Assembly: GCA_025618425.1 (NCBI GenBank)
Contig: CM046851.1
Location: forward strand, 6,809,969 to 6,873,968
Length of the DNA: 64,000 nucleotides
Reading direction: 5' to 3'
Origin: Heliocidaris tuberculata
Taxonomy: Eukaryota; Echinodermata; Echinoidea; Camarodonta; Echinometridae
Shown in pieces: positions 35,040 through 46,360 of this stretch. Every line of letters starts with the position of its first letter. Position 1 is the stretch's first letter. The notes beneath the pieces were generated by a model. The model was not told where the DNA came from. It ran no database searches and was given only the letters and a program-made list of their open reading frames with translations. The position numbers and the translations under genes were made by a program.

Positions 35040-35080
<41 letters not shown>
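34565..35080. repeat. Long polypurine tract
   Basis: About 500 bp of A/G-rich sequence with (GA)n at about 34906-34928 and 35041-35078. It is complementary in character to the pyrimidine tract 200 bp upstream, so the pair could form a large imperfect hairpin or triplex. Confidence 0.85.
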
Positions 35081-35099
35081 ATAGAGCCTGTGAGAGATA

Positions 35100-35340
35100 T
35101 GATGTATGCTTAGCCCAAATACGCCTGTCTATGGTGTCGGTAAACAGACAATAGCAAATGATAGATGGGTGATTTTAATCTTTATTTCACGAACACGGCT
35201 GATCAAAGGGAGGTGCCGTGTTTGCACGGGAACAAAAGATAATTCGTGACAAAATGATGAAAGAAAAGAAGCGACGTTGATTGATTGGTGGCGGGGTTAC
35301 CGATCTCTGTTTTTGATCTAGCCTCGCTTCTAGTCTTTCC
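35100..35340. promoter_or_regulatory. Candidate conserved non-coding element
   Basis: Unique sequence with ATGGTGTCGGTAAACAGAC (Fox-like GTAAACA), GGTGATTTTAATC, GGCTGATCAAAGGGAGG (TCF-like TGATCAAAG), CCGTGTTTGC and GATTGATTGGTGG. The combination of Fox, TCF and homeodomain words fits an enhancer. Confidence 0.35.
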
Positions 35341-35599
35341 AATGCTTACATTAAAATCTAATCAATGCTGATATTGTGCTTTAGGTACGTTTTTCAACCT
35401 GCGTATGCTTTCCTCTATTTGATGAATTTTAATGAAACCTCTAGTCTCGTCTTTGCAATTAAACAAAACCCCTGCTAAAATTATACATTTTTTCATTTGA
35501 AAACGCCCGTTTCCTCAATAAAGATTTGAAAACATACGCCTTGATTTACTCTATTTCCACACAAAAAAGCAGAGAATTACTAATCAAGGTCGTTGTTCA

Positions 35600-35835
35600 A
35601 CCAGTTCCATTAATAAATAAAATGATGTATTACTCTCCTTTACACAACGGTGTAATCAATTATTCAGGAAGCATATATACTCCGAGTGGGTGCATGGTGT
35701 TTAGTGCTATCAGTCACTATTTCTTCCTTGACGTTGTAATCTGTGATATTACTCCATCATTAATCACCTGTATTATGAGTATGGTTTCAATGACGCCATC
35801 TTTGATGTTTACATTAATATTTTAAATGTCTTCCG
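35600..35835. promoter_or_regulatory. Candidate conserved non-coding element
   Basis: Unique sequence with GGTGTAATCAATTATTC, CCATCATTAATCACCTG and a CATCTTTGATG TCF-like site. The plus-strand frame here is open for 99 codons but has no recognisable protein feature. Confidence 0.28.
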
Positions 35836-36354
35836 CATTATAAATCATCTCTGTACTTTGCGTATATAAGAAGAGTGGCATGTGTCAGTCACTCATAATC
35901 GCATGCAAATATTGTTGATTGATATATGAGTTTAATATCTATCTCATGACGGTAACTTTGATGATTAATAACTAATGATAACTAGGGACAGCGGATCATA
36001 TTTGCCCCATGTGACTATTAAACTCTGATAGCCTATCTAGAAGTTATCAGTAACCTAATTTTGTACCTTAAACTTATAGGCTTGGCAATAGTTTTGACCG
36101 ATATTGTTATCAAAAGTCAATGTTTACCTAACTCTATTTTTCCTTCTCGGTCTTTCTCTGACTTCAGACGTGTGTTAGTCCTAAAATTGGTTCAGAATAG
36201 GAGGAGCATGTCTGTTAGAACTAATAGCTCGTACATGCATATCAACTGAGAGAAGAATAAGTTTGGCAGTCAACCGAGATATTAGTGTTAATACATATAC
36301 GTGACAGAATAAACTGCTAGGTTATAATAATACCAGAGTAGCGTCTCATCTTTT
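35836..36354. other. Intergenic DNA, no gene seen
   Basis: AT-rich; no coding or repeat signal recognised. Confidence 0.4.
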
Positions 36355-36600
36355 TTTTTTCTTTTTTTTTCTTTTGTTGTTGTTGTTGTTGTTGTTGAGA
36401 ATTCAATCACATAATAATCATTGTGAAAAAAGATATGCACAGAAAGTCTCAAACTGATTAATTTGCGGGGAAAACATCACCAAAACAGGTATGGCCATGT
36501 TGATTTGATTGGTCTGCATGTGTCATTCTTTTCACTACTTCTTTTCCCCTCCACCACCTCCCCTCCCCCCCCCCCCCCCCCTACACCCCTTTTAGGCCAC
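36350..36600. repeat. T runs, (GTT)n and poly(C) cluster
   Basis: T runs with (GTT)n at about 36374-36397, and a C run at about 36564-36580. Confidence 0.85.
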
Positions 36601-36639
36601 CATTATTTCAAGTTCATGCTTACAATACGTGGTCTGCTG

Positions 36640-36925
36640 CATTTTATTTAATTTCCTTGTTTTATATCTACCCTGTTTATACATGTATTTTATTCTATTA
36701 TATTACCTCAATTAACTTTTTACAGTAACATTTATGCTGTGTATGAAGTATTGAAAGCTATTATGTTTACAACTAAATTGATTATTTCACATTGATATTT
36801 CACTGTATATCATCACTATTTCTGTATTGTATTTTGTACTGTCGTCCTGAAAATAAACATAGTACGATTTGTATTGTTAACAAATAAACCCAAACTGATC
36901 TGAACTGAACTAAATTTTCGTGGAA
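36640..36925 (+). repeat. Possible LINE 3' UTR/tail
   Basis: AT-rich sequence with GAAAATAAACA, AACAAATAAACC and a short CTGAACTGAAC tandem end. This resembles the 3' end of an old LINE; no reverse transcriptase frame remains. Confidence 0.3.
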
Positions 36926-38030
36926 CCCGATACTAACTGGAGGAACTGAAATAAACAAATTCATTTTCTATTAGGTCACAAACCATGTAGACCACTAAAT
37001 TGCTGCTATCATAGTAATCGAATATAACGATGGTAGACAAAAGAGTATTTTCGAATGTTCCTTAACACATTCTAAAAAGATATTTGCGCAGGACAGTTAA
37101 TGCATTGACAAACAATATGTGAATTTTGAAGAGTATGTCAGTATGAACAGCTTCCGTATGTCTCTGTCCATGCTGTTCACCGCAATTCTGAGAAGTTTTA
37201 ACAATCATAAATGATATCATGAAATATTTATTCCACAATTGAATGCCTTGATAAACGTCATCGCATTTTCCTGGGAGAGTTCTGTTTGTCCATTGTCATG
37301 ACCGTCACCGACGCAATCTGTTTCGGTTAAGATGTCAATGACTTGTCCGTGTACTTTTTCCCATTCAGTGATGTTTTTCTATTATATTCGCAATCACGGC
37401 CGCAATTATCATTCGGGGTAGTTCTTCACATCAATTAAATCTTACGCTCAAAAGAAACCAGGGTTTTCATCATCTAGAAATAGCAATGGCAATTTCTCAA
37501 ATTTGTCAGGGGAGAAAGTGCAGTTTGGGCTACCGTTTACCATCTGATTTGGTTTTAACGAAATTAAATATATATACGATTACGTTATTGCTTGGTGTGA
37601 TTTTTATGTTTTACCGCCTCAATTACTTGACACAATTATCTTTTTGAAGTAGTTCCGAACATGTTAGTTGTGAAATTCTTACAAATCTTCATTGTTCAAG
37701 GGCAGATTATTAAGTTGTTTTTCTTATAAAAAGTGTGAGAAAAGAGCAGAGAAAAAGAAGAAAAGGTTCTTACAACTTAGCACAAAGAAAGTGATTATAC
37801 GATAATAGAGAGAAAATTATATTCACATTGCACGAGCAAAATATCTTACCGTTTCACTTTTTAAAAAAATGTACGCTGTTCCTTTTCAGGTGCAGTTCAG
37901 AATTGTGTAGCCATGCAGTTATATGAAAAGAGGAGACACATGCATGAGAAATTCAAAATTATTCTTGCCACCAATAATATTGAAGGAAAAATAGAGAAAA
38001 TAGTCTTGTGAATGCATGGCTCGTTTTGGG
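36926..38030. other. Intergenic DNA, no gene seen; low-repeat part at 37200-37570
   Basis: The part at about 37200-37570 (GACCGTCACCGACGC, AAGATGTCAATGACTTG, ATCACGGCCGCAATTATC) is unique and could be regulatory. Evidence is composition only. Confidence 0.3.
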
Positions 38031-38035
38031 GTGAA

Positions 38036-38475
38036 TTCACAAAATAAAAAAATGATAATAGCGATAAATTATTATATCGCACTTTCCGATCGCTAAAAGG
38101 TGCTTAGTTGGTTGATCGGATGGTTTTATTTTCTGTATAAAAACACTGAATACATACAGCAAATATCCACAAATTATATAAATCAGGAATCTAAAAATTG
38201 ACTGCTGGAAGACTCTATTTAGAGCCAATAGGTGCTGAAACCAATTATGAATGTTGCCATCCCTAAAAACTGTTCCCTGTAAAGATAAAATCATTTTTTT
38301 AATGATTAAAGTGAGAAGGAGGAGGGGGGGGGGGGGGAGGGGTCGGTCTACCAACTGTTAGGAGATGTTGTGGATGTAAACCAAACAAGTTTCATGTTGA
38401 TCGATCAATTACAAAGCTCTTTGGAAGTGAATATGGACTTTATGTGATAAGCGCTATACAAGAACGAAGTATCTA
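38036..38475. repeat. SINE/L2-like tails and a poly(G) patch
   Basis: GATAATAGCGATAAATTATT...CGCACTTTCCGATCG near 38050-38100 reads on the minus strand like a SINE/L2 3' end; GATAAGCGCTATACAAGAACG near 38443-38466 is a plus-strand tail of the same style. A G run lies at about 38323-38342. Confidence 0.4.
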
Positions 38476-38654
38476 AAACTATCCCAAATAATAAACAGGA
38501 TAAACATTTATATAGTTTTTACTTTTTTCTTCCTTTTTTTTTTTTTTTTAATTCTTGGTATGAGAATATGATATGTGTAATTATTGTAAGCAGAATCCGA
38601 ATATACATGATCTTAAACATAATTAACCTGCTCTACTGTAATATGCACATGCAA

Positions 38655-38671
38655 TTTCTCTCTCTTCTTCT

Positions 38672-38705
<34 letters not shown>
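38655..38705. repeat. (TTC)n(CT)n microsatellite
   Basis: A pyrimidine repeat directly upstream of a CAG acceptor; it could serve as the polypyrimidine tract of a 3' splice site. Confidence 0.9.
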
Positions 38706-38709
<4 letters not shown>

Positions 38710-38727
38710 CTCCCTGTCTCCATCCAG

Positions 38728-38996
38728 TATCATCTTCTTCCTCCCCAAGTGAATCCAAGCTTGTGAGACGTCGACGCCGCTCTCCCGACGCGTATCAGGC
38801 CGCATCCGACGGGCCAGACATCATGAGCGATGGCGACTCTAGCAGCCCGTATCATACCCCATTGGTGGTTACAGTCATCTTCAAGAAAATGATATACATG
38901 GCTCGCCAAACCGACTCATTAAGCAAGCGACTGACTGACAAGCCAAGGGAATCAAACATGATGGGTATTATGGGAGAAGTCATGAACAGCAAGTAA
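38728..38996 (+). CDS. Candidate terminal exon, unknown protein
   Basis: Behind a long pyrimidine tract ending CCATCCAG at 38720-38727, an open frame runs 88 codons to TAA (38994-38996). The translation is not a simple repeat: a Ser-rich start, the basic stretch KLVRRRRRSPDAYQAASDG, then MSDGDSSSPYHTPLV and a Lys/Arg/Met-rich end. It is GC-richer than its neighbours, with good codon-position variety. The RRRRR run could be a nuclear signal. I recognise no domain. It may be a last exon, a retroelement gag relic or chance. Confidence 0.33.
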
Positions 38997-38999
38997 TCA

Positions 39000-39384
39000 A
39001 ACATAATAACATCTATATAGGAGATAAAGACACAGAGATACATGTGTGAATAAAGAGAGAGAGAAGGAGAGAGTGGGGAGGGATGAGACAGACAGACTCC
39101 TACAGAGATGACAGGGAGAACGATGTGTGTGTGTGGGGGGGGGGGATCATTCTATTTCACCCAATATGTGCTGTTGTTTGATTGATATGTATTACCACGT
39201 CGTGATCAAGCCAAGGAACGCTATAAGTTCATATCGAAGTAAGACAGCATTATACAGTTAGTGTCCATCTTAAGAAGAGTGTTCTCCGTTCAATTAAAAA
39301 AGGAATCACCATTCTCTTAACCCTTTCTCTTTCATCTCATCATTTAGCCTTTTCCTGATCGGTTTGTTGTCTGTCTGTCTTACT

Positions 39385-39385
<1 letters not shown>
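39000..39385. other. Intergenic DNA with (GA)n, (GT)n and G run
   Basis: (GA)n near 39053-39072 and (GT)n(G)n near 39124-39145. No gene seen. Confidence 0.5.
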
Positions 39386-39423
<38 letters not shown>

Positions 39424-39720
39424 TCTGTCTCTCCATCCCACTCTCTCTCTCTCTCTCTCCCTCTCCCTCTCCCTCCCCTCCCCCTCTCCCTCCCTCTCCT
39501 CTCACTCTCCCTCCCTCCTCTCTCTCTCTCTCTCTCCCTCTTTCTCTCTTTCTCCTCTTACACTCCCCTCTCTCCCTCCCTCCCCCCCCCCTCTCCCTCC
39601 CTCTCCTCAGTTTCTCTCTTTCTCTCTTCTCTCTTAGTCTTTAGTCTTTCTATCTCCCCCCCCCCCTTTCTATATAATTATGTCTTAACTTCTGTATCCC
39701 CTCTCTCTAAGTTCTCGTTT
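39386..39720. repeat. Long (CT)n/poly(C) polypyrimidine tract
   Basis: About 330 bp of near-pure pyrimidine. The 153-codon Ser/Leu/Pro-rich frame across it is an artefact. Confidence 0.95.
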
Positions 39721-40225
39721 GTCGTCGTTTTGCTCTCGCCTCTAACATCCGAACTCACCACCATGTCATTTCTCATGGTCTCATGTTTGAGTGGTGATTA
39801 TACCATCTCACCCATTATACGTTAATGCTCGACATTCTAAGTGTCCGTTTGTGATCTTATCACCACTCTGCAAATGATGTAACGCGCATTGAACATTTAA
39901 ATTGCACAGACGAGAAAGCAGCCATTTTGATCTCCCTCGAGCTCTGACAGGAAGGGTTAGGTGCACTTTCCAAAGCTGTTCTTTCCTCCAAATTCAAGTG
40001 TGAGATCTTTATCTACGTCTGCATGGTTAAGTTCTTCTTCAATTCCAGCTAAAGTGCGAATTTCAGACAAGACAGAATCATGCAAAATAAAAGTAGTTGT
40101 CATTTTTTTTCAAAAAGGCATTACTAACTTTAACATAGCTATTGTAACTCACGTGACGTCACATATTTGAGGATTGCTTCATGAACAAGCGATATGAAAA
40201 TTTGCAAATTTCTCAAAGGACATTA
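39721..40225. other. Unique intergenic DNA, no gene seen
   Basis: Low-repeat sequence with CATCCGAACTCACCACCATG and AAAGCAGCCATTTTGATC. No coding evidence. Confidence 0.35.
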
Positions 40226-40227
40226 AC

Positions 40228-40560
40228 AGACTGACCAATATAGAGAGGATGAGCGAGAGAACGTGATAAAAAGAGAGAGTGAAAGAAAGAGAGACTAACA
40301 GAGAGAGAGCGAGAGAGAGAGAGAGAGAGAGAGTAAGATAGGCAGGACAGAGCCAGAGAGATAGAAGAATGAGAGACGTACACACACATACACACCCACA
40401 CATAAACACCTCCCTTACACGAACACAAACACACACAAAAAGAGGGAGAAGGAAAAAGAAGAAGAAGAGGGAGAAGAAGATGAAGAAATAGAAGAAGAAG
40501 AAAAAAGAAGATCAAGCACAAGCAGAAAATGAAGAAAAAGAAGGGAAAAAATTAAATAAA
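40228..40560. repeat. (GA)n, (CA)n and (GAA)n purine-rich cluster
   Basis: (GA)n near 40299-40334, (CA)n near 40379-40438 and (GAA)n near 40455-40515. Confidence 0.9.
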
Positions 40561-40567
40561 AAGAACT

Positions 40568-40633
40568 AGTAGTAGTAGTAGTTGCTGTTGTATTAGAAGT
40601 ATTATTAGTAGAATAATTAGTAGTAGTATAGTC

Positions 40634-40729
<96 letters not shown>

Positions 40730-40765
40730 TAGTAGCAGTTGTAGTAGTAGCGCTAGTTGTTGTTG
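40568..40765. repeat. (TAG)n trinucleotide array
   Basis: Roughly 50 TAG units with few interruptions, ending in GTT units. Minus-strand frames read as Tyr or Leu runs. Confidence 0.95.
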
Positions 40766-42289
40766 TTGAAGGAAAAAATCTGTTGGAAGAGACGGGTATT
40801 CTAGAATATTATGAACAAAAAGTGGAACAACTATCTTTGTTTTCATGATTGATTTCACTTTTCAAAGTTACAACATCTTCGATTTTTAATTTTTAATTTT
40901 GTTTATTTTTCTGTTTATTTACTTTTATCATTTCTTTTTGAGGTGGGTGTATAGACTTATCCACTGTGCTTTTGATTCCACGATATCTTCGACAAATTCA
41001 TATGCAATGTGTTTTCAGTCGCCTTATATACTAATGAAAACATTTTCTCCAAAGCGAAAAAAAAAAAAAGAATTATTAAAAGTCAGATTTGACAGACACA
41101 TCTCTGAACACAATTACCGCACTGCACGAACATAAGTTTCCAACATTCCATGAAAATTAGGAATTACATGTTTATTTCATCTTTCTAAAATCATAATATG
41201 AAAACGCTACGACCCGCGGGCTATATCGATGAGCGACTGTACATGTTGCAATGAAAAATGCAGGAGTACATGCATGTCTATTTGATTCAATCTTTATGAA
41301 GAACCGCTGATTTTCAAATTAAAAATTAATCAGGGGAAAAATAAAACGTAAACAAAAAAGAAATGGGACTCAAAGTTTCTCTGCCCTTTACGACTGTAGA
41401 CTCTCTCTCTCTCTTCCTCATCGAGATTTATTGGAAAATATATGCGAAATTATTTGAAGTGATGTTTTCTTTATCGAAAGCCTGCCATTTCCCTCGAAGA
41501 CACGGAGAAGATGGAAATATCTCCTGACATGCCGTTCGATTTGTTTCTTTATTCTTCGTAATTTTGTAAGTTCAATCGCCTAGGGGGTAAAGGATTTCAT
41601 GTTGTGTCATCGGAATCTTGGAAGACATTTCGGCATCATTGAAAATGGAATGCCCTGCTTTTGGTTTTACGATTTTGCCAAGATTAAACGGAGTAAGGGT
41701 TTTTGAACTTCAAATGCAGAAATGATATCTAAGGATGTTCCTTTTTGCTTGATGAAAATAACAGTGTCATTGTCTTCTTTACATGAATTTCCTTATTCCG
41801 TTCTAAAAGAGTTCAAACATTATATTCTTTTCTGTACACTTTTTCTATATTTTTAGGAGAGAGTCACTTTCTTATCGCCATTTTTTCTGCTCTTCATAGG
41901 ATTTCTCTTTTTCTGTTTTTGTCTTTTGGATATCACATATTGCAGAGAGAACAAACTGCAATTTCGTACAAAATTTAAAGAGAGGCGATCGCAATGGCTT
42001 TTTGATAGAGCTATTGTTTCTTCTTTCTTTTCTGAGTGATGGAACATCAGTATTATAAGAACGGTACGTCGGTAGTATATCATATAATGTATATAATATA
42101 ATTTAATACTTCAATGCCCAATATTACTTTGCAGTTGGACAAGTAATTTCGATCACTATTTCCTGGCGTTATAACGTTCTGCATCACTCACTGACACTCT
42201 ATAAAATCAGATTATCCCACACTCTGCCTTTCTTCCTTTAAAGCCTCACACGACGAAAACTGTGACAAATAACGCACCGGTCTTCGACA
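40766..42289. other. Intergenic DNA; low-repeat part at 41400-41560
   Basis: AT-rich overall. The part at 41400-41560 (TCATCGAGATTTATTGG, CCTCGAAGACACGGAG) is unique and may be regulatory. No gene seen. Confidence 0.35.
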
Positions 42290-42540
42290 GTGTGACGAAA
42301 CCCCATCAGCGGAGACGGAGAAGGTGCACGACGACGGGTCATCAATTTCACGCCCGGTCATCGATTCGTACATCGCATACAACGTAATCATGAACGCTGG
42401 CGCCGTCTGGGCGTCGCGATCACACCCGACATGGAATCAAAATGCACTTTTCCCGCGCGCGCGCCAAATTGCAATAAAATTTTGTCTCCCGATTTACGCG
42501 CCAAAAGATGCGTTGTTTCATGTTCACGAAGAATAAAAGC
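42290..42540. promoter_or_regulatory. CpG-rich candidate regulatory element
   Basis: A local GC/CpG island: CGGAGACGGAGAAGGTGC, ACGCTGGCGCCGTCTGG and TTCCCGCGCGCGCGCCAAAT, the last containing an E2F-like CGCGCCAAA, followed by TTTACGCGCCAAAAG. It may be an enhancer or an unannotated promoter. Overlapping short frames in two readings argue against a coding exon. Confidence 0.35.
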
Positions 42541-42589
42541 TGCCTCTTGCTTAGATGGTTATTCGTTATACACGCTAGAATTGCCCCTG

Positions 42590-42845
42590 CATCTGCCTTG
42601 TGCAGTGTGGTTTAAATTTTAAATAAATTAAAAGGAAAACACGTATAACCAAACTATAACGCATCTGCATGGTTAAGTGTGGTTTATATCTTCAGCAAAT
42701 TAAACGGAAAGACACAGTGTATAACTAAACTTCTACGCATCTGCACGATGGAGTGTGGTTTATACTTTTAAGCAAATTAAAAGAAAGTCACAGTTATCAT
42801 GGTCATGACAATGTATAACCAAACTTTCACGCATCATGATCATGT
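42590..42845. repeat. Diverged tandem repeat, units of 72, 76 and about 94 bp
   Basis: Units start GCATCTGC near 42589, 42661, 42737 (and GCATCATG at 42831). Each holds AGTGTGGTTTA, AAATTAAA and GTATAACCAAAC-like words. Confidence 0.75.
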
Positions 42846-43004
42846 GTACTTCATCCATCATCCATCTCTGTCATACTCATGAATATCGGCTGACCGTCGC
42901 TTTTTTGTGGTTGGAAGAGGATTTGTTTTCTTTGAGACGGTAAGACGACATCGGGTATATGACAGGAAAGTTGCATCTCAGGGTTATCAATTTTTTTTGG
43001 TTAA

Positions 43005-43450
43005 TATATATATATATATATATATATTTATACAAAGTACTTGCATCCAGTTATTTTTGATCACTCCAATTCGCTTTGAAAAAAATCCACCCGTAACTTT
43101 ATAGCTTCTATATAGCTTCTTAATATATTCCTTTATCATAGTAATATCGTTCGTTAGCCCAGTCCATCATCTTTCTCCTTCCTTCCTTCACTCCCCACCC
43201 CCCCCCCCACCCAAATCATTCCTTCTATCTCTCTTCTTCTCCCCACATTATAATGTCCATCCTCCACTGCTTTCCTCCTTCGTTATCTCTCACATTTACC
43301 ATCCTTTCTTTCTCTGCCTTTCCCCTCCTTCTTTTTTTTTTCTCTCTCTCCATTATATTTTCCTCAACACCACCACCCCCTCCTCCCTCTCTCTACACCT
43401 CTCTCCCGCTCACCATTCCTCTATTTCTAAGCACCTTATTAAATCTTTCC
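43005..43450. repeat. (TA)n and pyrimidine-rich segment
   Basis: (TA)n near 43003-43027; C/T-rich sequence with C runs near 43196-43210 and 43330-43400. Confidence 0.8.
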
Positions 43451-43469
43451 AAGTAAATGACCTGCTCGT

Positions 43470-43960
43470 AATTAGTTCCTCTCTAAACGCACGGCGAATA
43501 AAACAGAAGGAAAAAGAAACAAAACTAAAAAAATGGACACGAGTCGTGGTTGCCAGTTAATCAGCTCCTGTCAGAAATTGATGAATAGTGGCATCGATAA
43601 AACAACCTTTGGGGAATAAATATTTTGATGCTTAGAATTCGGAAAACAACGGCACGGGGATTTGGGCGATGTCCTCAAATTGGGTTTCACATCTTAAACT
43701 TCATCCCCATAAAAACTGCATGACTATATATGGGATGATTATCTTCCCTTGTCACTATACTGCCAGACACAGGAAACGATATACGCCGATCTGACAATCT
43801 TGTAATCATACAGCTCGTATAATTTTGATGAATAATATTGCCTCGGAGAACATTGCTCAGTGAAGAAGGGGGATGGATATAATATTATTTCACGAGTACA
43901 TTATGATCATCTCAACACGCTCAAAGTATCCTCATTGTGACTGTGAATATTCCGAAGAGT
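43470..43960. promoter_or_regulatory. Candidate regulatory region, weak
   Basis: Low-repeat sequence with CGTAATTAGTTCC, CCAGTTAATCAGCTCCTG, CATCGATAAAACAACC, CGATATACGCCGATCTG. Composition and site content only. Confidence 0.25.
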
Positions 43961-44425
43961 TTGATGCACTGTAATAGAACTGACATTATGAGTAATAATG
44001 TCGTTCAAAACGTTATTCTTAGATGCCAAAAGGTCTACTAAATCCCCAATAATGAATGTAAATACTATACTATTCTAATACAAATAGTGATCAAAAATGC
44101 GGGGGCCTACTTGTAAAGGAATAGAGGGGGACAGTATAAATGACTGTTCATCGAAAATGGTCAGTTGTCACAACTGCATAAAATAGGCTTGGATACTGAA
44201 TATTTTTTTGCAAACGCTTAACAAATTTTGGACTGTCAAATCCTATGATCCAATTGCTCTATAGTAAATGGCGGTTTTGATTGCGTTTTTCCATAAGAAT
44301 GTATATATGCAAGCAGAAGGTCAGAAAGAGCTGCATGTATTCGGCCCAAATAATCATGTATAGCATATGCTCCACATGCTCTTATGCAGATAGGACCTAT
44401 GGATAGGACACCACAAAGACGCAGA
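43961..44425. other. AT-rich intergenic DNA, no gene seen
   Basis: No coding signal or recognised element. Confidence 0.4.
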
Positions 44426-44427
44426 AC

Positions 44428-44880
44428 GGCCGGTATTCATAATAACTTTAGTCGAGGTTTAAACCTGGCCGATAATGTGGGTCGAGTATGTCCATTGATT
44501 TATGGAGCGCCAAGTGTCAACATCTTCTTATCTGGTAAATAATACCAAAACAAATTAACTAACTAAATTGATAAAAATTACGTCATCACGAAACCAAGTT
44601 TTAACTTTAGTACCTCTCAAATTTAATTTATTTCCTTTATAAAATTTCTTACAGAATTACAATAATTTGTACGGGATGAAAAAATAAATTAACTAACTAA
44701 ATTGATAAAAATTACGTCATCACGAAACCAAGTTTTAACTTTAGTACCTATCAAATTTAATTTATTTCCTTTATAAAATTTCTTACAGAATTACAATAAT
44801 TTGTACGGGATGAAGTGGTGGACACTGGGCGCTCCATAAATGAATGGACTACTTTTATACACCATGTTTGAACACCGGCC
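44428..44880. mobile_element. TIR element with an internal 134-bp tandem duplication
   Basis: Outer ends GGCCGGTATTCA and, inverted, GGCCGGTGTTCA; further in, a second matching pair TTTATGGAGCGCCAAGTGTC and (inverted) TTTATGGAGCGCCCAGTGTC. The core is two nearly identical 134-bp units (44552-44685 and 44686-44814) containing AATTACGTCATCACGAAACC. It is non-coding. Confidence 0.7.
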
Positions 44881-44918
44881 ATTGGAGTTGGGTGTTTTTA
44901 ATTATAATTTATGTACAG

Positions 44919-45210
44919 GAACAAAGTGTTACAGTATTACAACCTGTGTGCTTTCTCCCTAAGATGTGAACTTCTTGCATGTCTTGGTCGATTTTACATT
45001 CAATTGATACAACAGAATGACATTGAATATGTTTTTAATGAGTTTAGAGCACATTTTAAATGCGATATCACTATGCCAAATAAAAAGATATATTCCGTTC
45101 ATAGGCCTTCAAAGTTTGAGCTTGTGTCTCTTTTTATGCATCAGCTTCGTTTTTCTAATGAGAAAAACAAGTTTGAGGTGTTTATACAGTTATTAGATTT
45201 CCATAAGTAG
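44919..45210 (+). CDS. Candidate terminal exon, unknown protein
   Basis: After GTGTTTTTAATTATAATTTATGTACAG (a plausible polypyrimidine tract and acceptor ending at 44918) a frame runs 96 codons to TAG at 45208-45210. The protein has an even, natural composition with no repeat: LRCELLACLGRFYIQLI, YVFNEFRAHFKCDITMPN, HRPSKFELVSLFMHQLRF and an end in FEVFIQLLDFHK. The predicted character is a helical, partly hydrophobic domain with four Cys. An ATG at 44911 could alternatively start it. I recognise no family. It begins about 40 bp after a TIR element, so a transposon relic is possible. Confidence 0.4.
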
Positions 45211-45720
45211 ACATCATATAGTGTTTAGTATCGTATCGCAATATCCTAAAATCTTATAATACCCTAATATTTTAATGTCATATAAAACTTAATTCTATGA
45301 ATGATGAACAAACTCAAACGACATGTGTTTGTCTTGTCAAACACGTTTTGTTTAATATGCGAATATTGTAATGTTAACAACACAGTGCAACAACATTTCG
45401 GTTGTTGTTTTTTTTTGGGGGGGGGATAAAAAAAGTAAAATAAATCATTCGTCAATCTATTTTTACTACCAAAGAAGAATTCAAACTTAATCTGGATTAT
45501 ATTCTCTGTGTAAAATGGGACGTAGAAGGGTTATGGGGTGTTTAGGACACGAAACTCTGCGTTGGATATTAACGAGGTATACGGATAATGCGATCCTATA
45601 ATGACAACTATGATGGATGGAGGGGCACTGAGATGATTATTGCTAATCCTTTATTCATCTTCAATTCGTCCATTCATCCCTATACCTTGTCTTGATTAAG
45701 TACTGCATTTTGCATAAGCA
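45211..45720. other. AT-rich intergenic DNA, no gene seen
   Basis: T and G runs near 45410-45425. No coding signal. Confidence 0.4.
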
Positions 45721-46172
45721 TTTCGCTCTGTTATTCTTAGTCAGCTGTACAGGGTGTCCAAGCAAAAGGGGTGATGGAAAGGTTACCGATTATCAAAACT
45801 GTACACTGTCTTGATTAAGAATTGAATTTTGCACAAACAATACGCACTGGAATCTGATTATTAAAGTGCTGCATTTTGCAGAAGCCCTTCGTTCTGTTAT
45901 TCTTAGTCAGCTGTACAGGGTGTCCAAGCAAAAAGGCGATGGAAATGTCAACGGTTATCAGAATTGGCAGTGTATATTAAACATATCAAATGCTCTATCT
46001 TGATTCAGAACTATTGACATAAACCATACCCACTGGCACAGTGTGAATGACTATTTCGACGGGGCACCGACATTTGCTCCCGCGACATTTGCTCCACAGT
46101 TAATCTCGAAAGGTCAAAGGCTAAGGTCAAGGTCATGATTTGTTTTTTGTTCAGGACAATGTGAAGATTAGG

Positions 46173-46360
46173 AAACACGATAAAAACTACTTTTGAAAAA
46201 TAAACTCAAGGGCAATTTCAAAGGCCTATTGTACTGCCCATAGAAATCTTGTTCGGATTACGTAATACGCCATTGTAATGTTCGCACATTTCTAAAGGTG
46301 ATAGACACGGTTACTGAAATTGTCTTGAGTTTATTTTTCGAAAGTAGTTTTTATCGTGTT
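46173..46360. mobile_element. 188-bp MITE, copy 1
   Basis: TIRs of about 40 bp start AAACACGATAAAAACTACTT on the left and AACACGATAAAAACTACTTT on the inverted right. It shares its middle (CAATGGCGTATTACGTAA in inverse) with the copy at 53416, which lies in the opposite orientation. Confidence 0.8.

Noticed and set aside
39364..39825. 153-codon Ser/Leu/Pro-rich frame
   Set aside because: It is a translation of a polypyrimidine tract; all three readings are open there.
40415..40858. 147-codon minus-strand frame with a Tyr run
   Set aside because: It is a translation of the (TAG)n array.
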